From NCBI RefSeq assembly GCF_019203185.1, contig NZ_CP078093.1, positions 2,329,058 through 2,393,057 on the forward strand: 64,000 nucleotides of DNA. Reading direction: 5' to 3'. The notes beneath the pieces were generated by a model. The model did not search any database. It worked only from the letters and a program-made list of their open reading frames with translations, and was not told where the DNA came from. This DNA is from Crassaminicella indica. Its GTDB lineage: Bacteria > Bacillota > Clostridia > Peptostreptococcales > Thermotaleaceae. This document shows, piece by piece, positions 37,916 to 47,455 of the stretch (its first letter is position 1; each line of letters starts with the position of its first letter). A program made the translations under genes and the position numbers.

Positions 37916-39754
37916 ATGATAATGAAAAAATTTCTAAATCTAGTAATGTTCGTGTGTATGGTTTTGGTAATAGGGAGTACAAATATATCTTATTCAAATG
38001 AAGTAAATCCTGTAGGGTACGGAAACCATTTGAATAAAAATAATATAGTTAAAAATGGAGAATGGATATATTACATAGAATATGAAAATGATGATAGATT
38101 GTATAAAATGAATATATATGAGAATAAACCTATTAAAGTAACTGATTTTGCAATTAAAAATCTTAATATGATCGGGCATAATTTGTATTTTATTAGTATG
38201 CTAGAGAATAGAGGAATATATAAGTTAGATGTTAAAAGTATGCAAATGAAAAAAATAGTTGAAGGAAATGTAGACTACTTAACTGTGACAGATGATAATA
38301 TGTATTATTATAAAGAAACTCATACAGGGAAGTTATGCTCTAATACACTAGATGGTTCAAATGAAAAAGTGCTTATAGAAGAAGACGTCATAGAGCCTAT
38401 TATAAAAGGTTCATATGTATATTATATTAGTCCAGAAAATGAAGGTTGTATCTATAAAATGAACTTAAAAACGTTAAAAAGCAAAAAAATAAGTGAGAAG
38501 TACACTAGATGTATGAATATCAATGATTCATATATATACTACTCAAATTTTAAAGGTATGTATAGAATGGACTTAGATGGTAATCATTTAGTAAAATTAA
38601 GTGATGATCAACATATCAAGAATATTTTAGTAGGAGAAACTGGAGTATATTGTTTTAAGGATAATTATATTATGTGGATTCGCAATGATGGTGAAGTGAT
38701 AAATAGATACGATATAGATCAGTATTTTATGTCATTGGGAATAATAGATAACAAAATAAATATTCTAAGACATAATTCACAAGAATATTCTCAAGTATAC
38801 CATTTAGACACTAGAATTGTAGAAGATCTTGATATAGAATATAAAAAAATTGAAGCAATAAACTATCCTTATGTGGTTTATTGTAATGATAAATATGAAT
38901 TGATGATATATAATATTGAAAGCAGAGAAAAAATATATATTACTGATGAATATGAACAAGCTTGGATAAGGGACAATGATTTATTTTATATAGGAAATAG
39001 AGATAGAATTTGTAAAAGCTCTTTAGATGGGGAAAATATAACTATTCTTACTAATCAAGATGAAGCATATACAGGTAAAATATTTGAAGATGGGATTTAT
39101 TATATACAGTATAAGGATGAAGGATATAAATATTTAAAGTATATAGATTTTAGTGGAAAAGATAAAAAAGTTATTTTGGATGAGATGGAGTATGGATTTT
39201 CAGATAATCTTTTTTTAGTAAAGGATGATTATATATATTACTATAAAGATAAAGAAATATATAGAATAAAAAAAGATGGAACGGAAAAAACATTGATTAC
39301 AAAAACCAAGAAGAATGTTTATGAAATGTTTATTTCTGATGATAAATTAGTTTATAGAGATGGGCATGATATGTATGGTATTAATTTACGCGATTTATCC
39401 GTAAAGCCATTCATTTATGGATTACAAAAGATCCTAGAAGTAGATGGAGAATATGCCTACTTTATAAAAGATAATTTGTACGACAATATAGATACTTTAT
39501 GTAGATATCATTTGAGATATTTTACAATTGATGTATTGGCTGAGGCCAAAGAAATAAAAGTTGCGAAGGGATATAATGATAAAGTAGTTTACCAAGCTGG
39601 AAATGAAATTTATGAACTAGATTTAAAAACAAAAGAAAATAAACTTATAATTAAAAATGTTAGTAATAAGCCATATATTGATGAAAATAAAATTTATGTA
39701 AAGATATATAATGATAAAGTTCATTTATTAGAGTTAAATTTTATAGATAAATAG
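37916..39754 (+). CDS. Secreted repeat protein, DUF5050-like propeller
   Basis: A 612-residue protein with a signal peptide (about 5-28, LVMFVCMVLVIGSTNISYS) followed by many repeats of about 45-50 residues with the pattern of an IYYI or IYYY strand, then a short strand and a DG or DL turn (e.g. GEWIYYIEYENDD, GSYVYYISPENEG, NDSYIYYSNFKGM). This fits tandem beta blades like the DUF5050 or prolow-density-lipoprotein-type family in Clostridia. No catalytic motif is visible. ATG 37916 has AAAGGA seven bases upstream; ATG 37922 is the alternative. It stands alone after selC; function unknown. Confidence 0.75.
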   Translation: MIMKKFLNLVMFVCMVLVIGSTNISYSNEVNPVGYGNHLNKNNIVKNGEWIYYIEYENDDRLYKMNIYENKPIKVTDFAIKNLNMIGHNLYFISMLENRGIYKLDVKSMQMKKIVEGNVDYLTVTDDNMYYYKETHTGKLCSNTLDGSNEKVLIEEDVIEPIIKGSYVYYISPENEGCIYKMNLKTLKSKKISEKYTRCMNINDSYIYYSNFKGMYRMDLDGNHLVKLSDDQHIKNILVGETGVYCFKDNYIMWIRNDGEVINRYDIDQYFMSLGIIDNKINILRHNSQEYSQVYHLDTRIVEDLDIEYKKIEAINYPYVVYCNDKYELMIYNIESREKIYITDEYEQAWIRDNDLFYIGNRDRICKSSLDGENITILTNQDEAYTGKIFEDGIYYIQYKDEGYKYLKYIDFSGKDKKVILDEMEYGFSDNLFLVKDDYIYYYKDKEIYRIKKDGTEKTLITKTKKNVYEMFISDDKLVYRDGHDMYGINLRDLSVKPFIYGLQKILEVDGEYAYFIKDNLYDNIDTLCRYHLRYFTIDVLAEAKEIKVAKGYNDKVVYQAGNEIYELDLKTKENKLIIKNVSNKPYIDENKIYVKIYNDKVHLLELNFIDK

Positions 39755-39766
39755 ACAAATTATTTC

Positions 39767-39869
39767 TATAGGTAAACAACATCAACATAAAAAAATGAAG
39801 TTTTGTTTTTTCAAAAGTTATCTGGAATGAACTGTTCTTTATATTTCATTTTGATGTTGTTTGCCTATA
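39767..39869. repeat. 103-bp inverted-repeat element, MITE-like or terminator
   Basis: Nineteen-base arms at 39767-39785 and 39851-39869 are inverted with a single mismatch and flank a 65-base AT-rich core that can extend the pairing in part. No T run follows the right arm. It could be a miniature foldback element or an unusual terminator of the secreted repeat protein gene. No second copy was noticed in the window. Confidence 0.5.
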
Positions 39870-40001
39870 AGCAAACAACAAATAAGTCAATTTATAGATA
39901 TATTTATCTTCTGTTCACTTATTAATAAAATATTTTGCAAAAATGTATAACTTGATAAAATTTGGAAATAATCTCTTCTAGATAGGCTAGGAGGGATTTT
40001 T

Positions 40002-40664
40002 GTGTGGAGACGAAGACGCCGAAGAAAAGGAAAAATATTTGTTGGGTGTTTAGTATTACTGATGATTGGGTTTGCATATGGGTATGTTACAAATGATTCA
40101 AAGATGCCCAAGCATATAAAAAATAATAATGAGAATGCATTAAATATAGGAGAGATTGCAGTAAAGATACCAAAGCATCATGAAGAACAAAAGGAAAATG
40201 TAAAAAAACAAGATCCAATAAATGAACACAGTCTAATTGTTTCTGAAGAAAATATAGTAACAGATAATACGCAAATAGTGTTTAATACTTATTATAAGAA
40301 AACTCGAGACATGATAAAAAAGAAGAGGCGCATTCCAAGAGAATTAATAGGCAAGAACTTAGATGAGTTAAGAGATTACTTAAATAAAAACTATGCTGAG
40401 TGGGATATAAGGGAATGCAATAAAGATAAAATAGAATTGTATCAGGTGACAGATGAGATCCCACCAAATTTTTATATAGCTAAGGAGTATAACGGATATA
40501 TAGCAATCTTTCAAGTTGATGAAAAGGGAGAATATATCCTTAAAGAGACAACGGAAATACCTATTTCTTCATTAAGTAATATGGATGCACAATATGTTAA
40601 AAATGGAATTGTTAAAAAGAATAGAGAAGAAATTGATCAAATATTAGAAGATTATAGTAGTTAA
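40002..40664 (+). CDS. BofC-like membrane protein
   Basis: A 220-residue protein starting at GTG 40002 after AGGAGGG. It has a very basic N-terminus (WRRRRRRKGK), one membrane helix (about 12-28), a charged linker and a C-terminal domain (about 115-215; WDIRECNKDKIELYQ, IPPNFYIAKEYNGYIAIFQ) resembling the BofC C-terminal domain. In Bacillus, bofC precedes ruvA and BofC restrains SpoIVB in sporulation (family knowledge); the same position here supports the call. The similarity is modest and the role may differ. Confidence 0.7.
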   Translation: MWRRRRRRKGKIFVGCLVLLMIGFAYGYVTNDSKMPKHIKNNNENALNIGEIAVKIPKHHEEQKENVKKQDPINEHSLIVSEENIVTDNTQIVFNTYYKKTRDMIKKKRRIPRELIGKNLDELRDYLNKNYAEWDIRECNKDKIELYQVTDEIPPNFYIAKEYNGYIAIFQVDEKGEYILKETTEIPISSLSNMDAQYVKNGIVKKNREEIDQILEDYSS

Positions 40665-40690
40665 AATGTACTCAATTGAGTACATTTTTG
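40663..40690. terminator. Terminator before ruvA
   Basis: A perfect palindrome AAAATGTACTCAATT with its complement spans 40663-40688 and ends in T residues, overlapping the stop of the BofC-like gene. It separates that gene from ruvAB. Confidence 0.85.
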
Positions 40691-40761
40691 TTTTTATATG
40701 TTAAAATAGTAAAGAATGTATGTTGTTTATAAAAGATAAATCATAGTGGAGGATATAAGAA

Positions 40762-41361
40762 ATGTATGAATATATAAAAGGTATTTTAGAATTTGTAGGT
40801 GATGATTATGTAGTGATTAATAATGGAGATATTGGATATAAGATATATACTTCTAATGCTTCAATTGTTAATTTTAAAAATGCTCTTGAAAAAGTTACAG
40901 TATATACTCGGTTGGTTGTTAGAGATGATGATATGAGTATTTTTGGATTTGCTACAAGAGAAGAGTTGAAAATGTTTCAATTACTAACGACAGTAACAGG
41001 AATCGGACCCAAACTAGCATTAGGGATTTTATCTTCTATTTCAATAGGGAATCTAGTTGGAATAATTATTTCAGAAGATATAAATAGTCTTACAAAAGCC
41101 CAAGGGGTAGGAAAAAAGACTGCTAAGAGAATTATTTTAGAATTAAAAGACAAGGTTGATCATAAGCTTGCAATGCTCGAACCAACACTAATTCCAAAGG
41201 TTCAAATATTAGAAGATGATCATGAGGAAGCAGTAAGTGCATTGATTGCTTTGGGATATTCGAGAGGGGAAGCAAAAGAAGCTGTTGGGAAAGTGAAAAA
41301 TTCTTGTAAAGGGATTGAGGAAATCATCAAAAATGCATTGAAATTTCTTTCAAATAAATAA
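40762..41361 (+). CDS. ruvA: Holliday junction helicase subunit RuvA
   Basis: DNA-binding subunit that loads RuvB on Holliday junctions, 199 residues. It has an N-terminal OB fold (MYEYIKGILEFVGDDYVVI), helix-hairpin-helix motifs (TVTGIGPKLALGIL, KAQGVGKKTAKRIILEL) and a C-terminal RuvB-binding domain (AVSALIALGYSRGEAKEAV). AGTGGAGG upstream of the ATG. ruvB follows after 15 bases. Confidence 0.96.
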   Translation: MYEYIKGILEFVGDDYVVINNGDIGYKIYTSNASIVNFKNALEKVTVYTRLVVRDDDMSIFGFATREELKMFQLLTTVTGIGPKLALGILSSISIGNLVGIIISEDINSLTKAQGVGKKTAKRIILELKDKVDHKLAMLEPTLIPKVQILEDDHEEAVSALIALGYSRGEAKEAVGKVKNSCKGIEEIIKNALKFLSNK

Positions 41362-41376
41362 GAAAGAGGGATATGA

Positions 41377-42390
41377 ATGAGTTATGATATAGATGCAAAT
41401 AGGATTGTGACTACTTCTTTTAGAAGTGAAGATATGGAAGTAGAAAATAGTCTAAGACCTAAAAAATTAGAAGATTATATTGGGCAATATAAAGCTAAAG
41501 AAAAATTGAAAATATTTATTGATGCTGCAAAGATAAGAAATGAGCCATTAGATCATGTATTGCTCTATGGGCCACCAGGACTTGGAAAAACTACTTTATC
41601 TAATATTATTGCCAATGAGTTAGGTGTAAATATTCGAATTACTTCAGGACCTGCTATTGAAAGACAAGGAGATTTGGCAGCAATACTTACTAATCTTGGA
41701 GAAAATGATGTTTTGTTTATTGATGAAATACATAGATTAAATAGAAGCATAGAAGAAATATTATATCCTGCTATGGAGGATTATGCTTTAGATATTGTTA
41801 TAGGAAAAGGGCCTAGTGCTAAATCTATTCGGCTGGATTTGGCGAAATTTACTTTGATTGGTGCAACTACAAGAGCAGGGTTATTGACATCACCTTTAAG
41901 AGACCGTTTCGGTGTAATTTGTAAATTGGAGATGTATAATCATGAGGATTTAAAAAATATTGTAATACGGTCAGCTACTATCCTTGATGTAGCAATTGAA
42001 CATTTGGCAGCAGCAGAAATTGCTAGAAGGTCTAGAGGAACACCACGTATAGCAAATAGACTTTTAAAAAGAGTAAGGGATTTTGCACAAGTGAAAGGAA
42101 ATGGTATGATTACTGTTGAAATGGCTAAAAGTGCGTTAGAACTCTTAGAGATAGATCCATTAGGGTTAGATAGTGTAGATAGAAATATTCTTTTTACAAT
42201 TGTAGAAAAGTTTAATGGAGGTCCTGTAGGTTTAGATACTCTTGCTGCGTCAACAGGAGAAGAAAGGAATACGATAGAGGATGTATACGAACCGTATCTT
42301 CTTCAATTAGGATTTATCCAAAGAACACCGAAGGGAAGAGTAGTAACAAAACTAGGATATGCTCATTTAGGATTACCTATGGAGGGATAA
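41377..42390 (+). CDS. ruvB: Holliday junction helicase subunit RuvB
   Basis: AAA+ motor that drives branch migration. The 337-residue protein starts with the typical leader ending in [13 protein letters not shown], and has Walker [11 protein letters not shown], Walker [10 protein letters not shown], sensor-1 IGATTRAG and the C-terminal winged helix ([14 protein letters not shown]). Paired with ruvA. Confidence 0.97.
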   Translation: MSYDIDANRIVTTSFRSEDMEVENSLRPKKLEDYIGQYKAKEKLKIFIDAAKIRNEPLDHVLLYGPPGLGKTTLSNIIANELGVNIRITSGPAIERQGDLAAILTNLGENDVLFIDEIHRLNRSIEEILYPAMEDYALDIVIGKGPSAKSIRLDLAKFTLIGATTRAGLLTSPLRDRFGVICKLEMYNHEDLKNIVIRSATILDVAIEHLAAAEIARRSRGTPRIANRLLKRVRDFAQVKGNGMITVEMAKSALELLEIDPLGLDSVDRNILFTIVEKFNGGPVGLDTLAASTGEERNTIEDVYEPYLLQLGFIQRTPKGRVVTKLGYAHLGLPMEG

Positions 42391-42406
42391 AAAGGGAGAG
42401 AAGAGT

Positions 42407-44125
42407 ATGATACGTTTTCAAAAGCTATTGGTCAAAATGACTTTTGTATGCATGGTTCTGATGTTTTTTTCAATTTATTCAAATGCTTACCAGTTAGAGG
42501 ATGATCAAATCAAAATAGGTATACGATTTGGTGAAAATGCTACCCCTTTAGTGTCTATGTATTCTCCTGATGGTCTGAAATTAGGATATTACGAAGGAGG
42601 ATCTTTTATAGATATAATAAATTTTTTAATAGATAAAGAGATTTTTGTAAGAAAAGATGGATATTTTATGCATATAAATAATACTTTTATAGAATATGAT
42701 TTTGATAGACAAAGAGATAGCTATAATACAAATATACAAGGACCTATTCATATTCAAATTGGAAGTGCTTTTAGCAGTAGAGAAGAAGCCAATGAATTTT
42801 TAAATTCATTATCTGCATTAAAAGATGATCCATATCTTGTTTATGAGGATGGCTGGAGAGTTTGGACAGGTCTTTATACAAATTATTCTGATGCAGAAGA
42901 AGCATTTGAAATGATTAAGGCTTTATTTCCAGATATTGATTTAAGAATCATTTCCAAAGATGATAAGAGGATTCAAGTATTAAATAAATATGGAAAAGTT
43001 TTATTCATGTATAATACAAGAAATAAAGATTATTATTTTAAAAGCTTTTCTGGTATTATTGAATTAGATGGAAAAAAATTCAGAGGAAGTATGATGATCA
43101 AAAGATATTTGGACAGTGATTTGACTGTGATTAATCAGTTAGGTCTAGATGAATATCTTTACAGTGTAGTACCGAAGGAAATGTCAGGGGACTGGCCTAT
43201 AGAAGCTCAAAAAGCACAAGCTGTTGCTGCTAGAAGCTATGCTGTTCTTAATTTGAATAGACATAAAAATTATGGCTTTGATCTTTGCTCATCTATTCAT
43301 TGTCAAGTTTATGGAGGATATAGCAGTGAAAATCCAAGAACTCAGAGAGCAGTTGATGAAACAAAAGGAAAAGTAATAACTTATGATGGAAAAGTTGTAG
43401 CAGCATTGTATCATTCTAACAGTGGTGGACATACAGAAGATAGTGAGAATGTTTGGTCAAACCCGTTAGGATATTTAAGAGGGGTAGAAGATCCATATTC
43501 TATTGGTGTTCCAAATGATCATTGGACAAAAGTTTATAAAAAACAACAAATTGAAGATCTTTTAAGTTCTCATGGTATGTTTGTAGGTAGTATTACAAAT
43601 ATTATTGTAAAAGAGCGTTCATCAAATGGAAGAGTTTTAAAATTAGAGATTCAAGGAACAAATGGAAATCAAATTTTGGAAAAAGGACAGATTAGAAATA
43701 TATTTGGGAATAGAAACCTTAAAAGTACTTGGTTTGATATTGTAAATAATAGTACTGATTCAGGTAAGCTTGCTGAAGAAGCAAATTTTGAAGACAAATA
43801 TGTTATTACAGCTGAAGGCGTTAAGAAAATAAAGCTTCAAAATCAATACATAGACAATGGAAGGGAGAAAAGCTTAATAAATATTCAAGATAAATATATT
43901 ATTACAGATAAAGGGCTTGATAAAATTGAATTAAAAAATAAAGAATTAAATAGAGAAGATAAATCAAAATTTAATTCTACTGGAGCAGACCAATATGTAT
44001 TTATAGGAAAAGGTTATGGACATGGTGTAGGAATGAGCCAATGGGGTGCTAAGAAAATGGCTGAACAAGGATTTACATATGAACAAATTTTATCGCACTA
44101 CTATACAGGAATAAGAATAGAGTAA
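42407..44125 (+). CDS. SpoIID/LytB-domain protein with N-terminal SPOR-like region
   Basis: A 572-residue exported protein with a signal peptide (about 5-27), a SPOR-like segment (GPIHIQIGSAFSSREEANE, about 104-180) and the SpoIID domain: LDEYLYSVVPKEMSGDWPIEA, AQAVAARSYAV and YHSNSGGHTEDSENVW. The end is the usual KGYGHGVGMSQWGAKKMAEQG. SpoIID family proteins are lytic transglycosylases of peptidoglycan during engulfment (family knowledge). Before the C-terminal motif there is an insertion with a duplicated unit (residues 463 and 495). It lies between ruvB and queA; its regulation is unknown. Confidence 0.85.
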   Translation: MIRFQKLLVKMTFVCMVLMFFSIYSNAYQLEDDQIKIGIRFGENATPLVSMYSPDGLKLGYYEGGSFIDIINFLIDKEIFVRKDGYFMHINNTFIEYDFDRQRDSYNTNIQGPIHIQIGSAFSSREEANEFLNSLSALKDDPYLVYEDGWRVWTGLYTNYSDAEEAFEMIKALFPDIDLRIISKDDKRIQVLNKYGKVLFMYNTRNKDYYFKSFSGIIELDGKKFRGSMMIKRYLDSDLTVINQLGLDEYLYSVVPKEMSGDWPIEAQKAQAVAARSYAVLNLNRHKNYGFDLCSSIHCQVYGGYSSENPRTQRAVDETKGKVITYDGKVVAALYHSNSGGHTEDSENVWSNPLGYLRGVEDPYSIGVPNDHWTKVYKKQQIEDLLSSHGMFVGSITNIIVKERSSNGRVLKLEIQGTNGNQILEKGQIRNIFGNRNLKSTWFDIVNNSTDSGKLAEEANFEDKYVITAEGVKKIKLQNQYIDNGREKSLINIQDKYIITDKGLDKIELKNKELNREDKSKFNSTGADQYVFIGKGYGHGVGMSQWGAKKMAEQGFTYEQILSHYYTGIRIE

Positions 44126-44137
44126 GGAGTTTTAGAA

Positions 44138-45163
44138 ATGAAAAAAAGTGATTTTTATTTTGATTTACCAAAAGAACTAATTGCACAGACACCTCTAAAG
44201 GATAGAGATGAATCAAAGCTGATGATTTTAAGTAAAAAGACAGGAAAAATAGAGCATAAAAAATTTAAAGATATTATAGAATATTTAAATCCTGGAGATT
44301 GTCTAGTACTGAATAATACAAGAGTACTTCCAGCTAGACTTTTTGGTGCTCGTGAAAATACAGGGGGGAAGGTAGAATTCCTTTTATTAAAAAGGATAAA
44401 TCAAAATCAATGGGAAACTTTGGTCAAGCCTGGAAAAAAAGCGAAAATAGGAGATACAATTGTATTTGGTGATGGCTTATTAAAAGCAAAAGTTATTGGT
44501 ATGGGACAAGAGGGTTCAAGAATTATAGAATTTGAGTATGATGGTATATTTGAAGAAATTTTAGATGAACTTGGAACTATGCCTCTACCACCATATATAA
44601 AGGAAAGTTTAAATGATAAAGAAAGATACCAGACTGTTTATTCAAAGCATGAAGGTTCTGCTGCAGCACCTACTGCTGGACTTCATTTTACAAAAAAATT
44701 ATTAAAAAAGATTCAAGAAAAAGGAATAAAAATAGCTTATGTAACACTCCATGTAGGTCTTGGAACTTTCAGACCTGTAAAAAGTGAAGATATACTATCA
44801 CATAAAATGCATTCTGAGTTTTATATGGTTAGTAAAGAAGCAGCAGAACTGATCAATAGAACAAAGGAGAGTGGAGGAAGAGTTATTTCTGTAGGAACTA
44901 CTTCTACTAGAGTATTAGAAAGCACTGCAGATGAAAAAGGATTTATTCATGAAGGACAAGGTTGGACAGATATTTTTATTTATCCGGGTTATAGGTTTAA
45001 GGTAATTGATGGACTTATTACGAATTTTCATCTTCCTGAATCTACATTGATTATGTTAGTTAGTGCTTTTAGTAGTAGAGCGTTTACTCTTAATGCTTAT
45101 GAAGAAGCAATAAAAAATAAATATAGATTTTTTAGCTTTGGAGATGCAATGTTTATTATTTAG
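44138..45163 (+). CDS. queA: S-adenosylmethionine:tRNA ribosyltransferase-isomerase
   Basis: Adds the cyclopentene ring precursor during queuosine synthesis in tRNA. The 341-residue protein begins [20 protein letters not shown] and has [19 protein letters not shown] and [19 protein letters not shown], all QueA signatures. It lies 12 bases after the SpoIID-like gene and directly before tgt, its pathway partner. Confidence 0.96.
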   Translation: MKKSDFYFDLPKELIAQTPLKDRDESKLMILSKKTGKIEHKKFKDIIEYLNPGDCLVLNNTRVLPARLFGARENTGGKVEFLLLKRINQNQWETLVKPGKKAKIGDTIVFGDGLLKAKVIGMGQEGSRIIEFEYDGIFEEILDELGTMPLPPYIKESLNDKERYQTVYSKHEGSAAAPTAGLHFTKKLLKKIQEKGIKIAYVTLHVGLGTFRPVKSEDILSHKMHSEFYMVSKEAAELINRTKESGGRVISVGTTSTRVLESTADEKGFIHEGQGWTDIFIYPGYRFKVIDGLITNFHLPESTLIMLVSAFSSRAFTLNAYEEAIKNKYRFFSFGDAMFII

Positions 45164-45181
45164 ATATAATAGGAAATATAG

Positions 45182-46312
<1,131 letters not shown>

Positions 46313-46388
46313 ACTTATTGAAAGAATTAAAGGATTTTTAATATTTATGTAGAATAGCAATATATATCTATCAAAAAAGGAGGGACAT

Positions 46389-46673
46389 ATGAATATGAAT
46401 CAGTTAGCTTCACCTATTTTTATGACGGTCATATTTATTGCTATATTTTATTTCTTGATTATAAGACCTCAGAAAAAAAGGGAAAAACAAATAAAAGAAA
46501 TGAGAGATAGTTTAAAAGTTGGCGATCAAATATCAACAATAGGTGGTATATTCGGTAAGATTTCTAAAGTAAAAGAGGATATGATCACTATCGAAGTAGG
46601 AGCTGATAAAACTAAGCTTCAGATTGCTAGGTGGGCAGTTGGCAATGTTATAAAAAGTGATAATGTGAAATAG
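46389..46673 (+). CDS. yajC: Preprotein translocase subunit YajC
   Basis: Small inner-membrane partner of SecDF, 94 residues, with one N-terminal helix (about 9-25) then RPQKKREKQIKEMRDSLKVGDQI, the YajC core. GGAGGG at 46379-46384; the ATG at 46389 is close to it and the ATG at 46395 is an equally possible start. It follows tgt as in many bacteria, and secD-secF lie 3 kb downstream. Confidence 0.94.
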   Translation: MNMNQLASPIFMTVIFIAIFYFLIIRPQKKREKQIKEMRDSLKVGDQISTIGGIFGKISKVKEDMITIEVGADKTKLQIARWAVGNVIKSDNVK

Positions 46674-46700
46674 AAGATGACTTAATTGTCGTCTTCTTTT
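46673..46700 (+). terminator. Terminator after yajC
   Basis: GAAGATGAC (46673-46681) pairs with GTCGTCTTC (46688-46696, one G-T pair), followed by T residues. It ends the queA-tgt-yajC unit. Confidence 0.85.
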
Positions 46701-46776
46701 TATATTCTTAGCAGCTTAGTAATATTTTTAAACTCCCAGCATAAATATGCTATAAGAATGCTTTGGGGGTGAAAAT

Positions 46777-47169
46777 GTGAAAGCTAATAAGAACATAGAG
46801 TATAACGGTAGTTACGTATGGCTTTATGTAAAAGCTATTGTTGCAGCATGTGTTTTTGTGCTTTTAATTTTTATTATTATGGCACTGCTTATTGCCTATA
46901 CTAATATTTCAGAGGCAATTATTCCGATGATTGCTTCGATTGTAATGGTCATAAGCGCATTGATTAGCGGTATGTTTGTAGGAACAAAGACAAAGAGAAA
47001 AGGATGGCTTCATGGTGCATTAGTAGGGCTTATTTATGTTTTGCTGATCATTTTTATGAATTGGGTTCTAATGAAGGATTTTTCTATAGAAGGGATTATA
47101 TTTTTGAAAATTTTTATAGGAATTTTAGCAGGTGGAGTAGGTGGAATGATAGGTGTGAATTTAAAATAA
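46777..47169 (+). CDS. TIGR04086-type small membrane protein
   Basis: A 130-residue protein with four predicted membrane helices, ending with a glycine-rich IGILAGGVGGMIGVNLK. It matches the TIGR04086 family, which is often encoded next to the SCIFF peptide genes in Clostridia (recalled). The start is the GTG at 46777 with GGGGGTG at 46764-46770. A role in peptide export or tolerance is conceivable but unproven. Confidence 0.8.
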   Translation: MKANKNIEYNGSYVWLYVKAIVAACVFVLLIFIIMALLIAYTNISEAIIPMIASIVMVISALISGMFVGTKTKRKGWLHGALVGLIYVLLIIFMNWVLMKDFSIEGIIFLKIFIGILAGGVGGMIGVNLK

Positions 47170-47175
47170 ATGGCT

Positions 47176-47203
47176 TTGAAAAAAAACACCTTTATGTTAT
47201 AAT
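47176..47203 (+). promoter_or_regulatory. Promoter for the SCIFF gene
   Basis: TTGAAA at 47176-47181 and TATAAT at 47198-47203 are 16 bases apart, 33 bases before the SCIFF start codon. Confidence 0.65.
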
Positions 47204-47235
47204 TTAGTAGAAATATATTTAAGGGAGGAAGAAAG

Positions 47236-47376
47236 ATGAAGCACGTAAAGACATTAACAAAAGCAACATTAAAGCAAAGTGCTGTAAAAGGTGGATGTGG
47301 AGAATGTCAGACTTCATGTCAATCAGCATGTAAAACTTCTTGTACAGTTGCCAACCAAGTATGTGAAAATAAATAA
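47236..47376 (+). CDS. scfA: SCIFF ribosomal peptide precursor
   Basis: A 46-residue peptide too short for ordinary gene calling: starts MKHVKTLTKATLKQSAVKGG and has six cysteines in the C-terminal half (CGEC, SC, AC, SC, VC). This is the six-cysteines-in-forty-five-residues family, which a radical SAM maturase modifies with thioether links (family knowledge). AGGGAGGAAG precedes the ATG. The maturase gene follows at 47456, with a terminator between them. The final biological role of SCIFF peptides is unsettled. Confidence 0.94.
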   Translation: MKHVKTLTKATLKQSAVKGGCGECQTSCQSACKTSCTVANQVCENK

Positions 47377-47387
47377 TACATATTAAG

Positions 47388-47418
47388 AAACAGTAATATG
47401 TAAATATTACTGTTTTTT
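47388..47418 (+). terminator. Terminator or attenuator between SCIFF and its maturase
   Basis: AAACAGTAATAT (47388-47399) pairs with ATATTACTGTTT (47404-47415) around GTAA and runs into six T. It probably lets the peptide gene be transcribed far more than the maturase gene. Confidence 0.85.
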
Positions 47419-47455
47419 AAATGTATTGTTGTGAAAGATTGAAGGAGGAACATAA

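Noticed and set aside
47004-47207. Overlapping plus-strand frame inside the small membrane protein gene
   Set aside because: It lies in another frame of a clear membrane protein, with no ribosome binding site and no recognisable domain.
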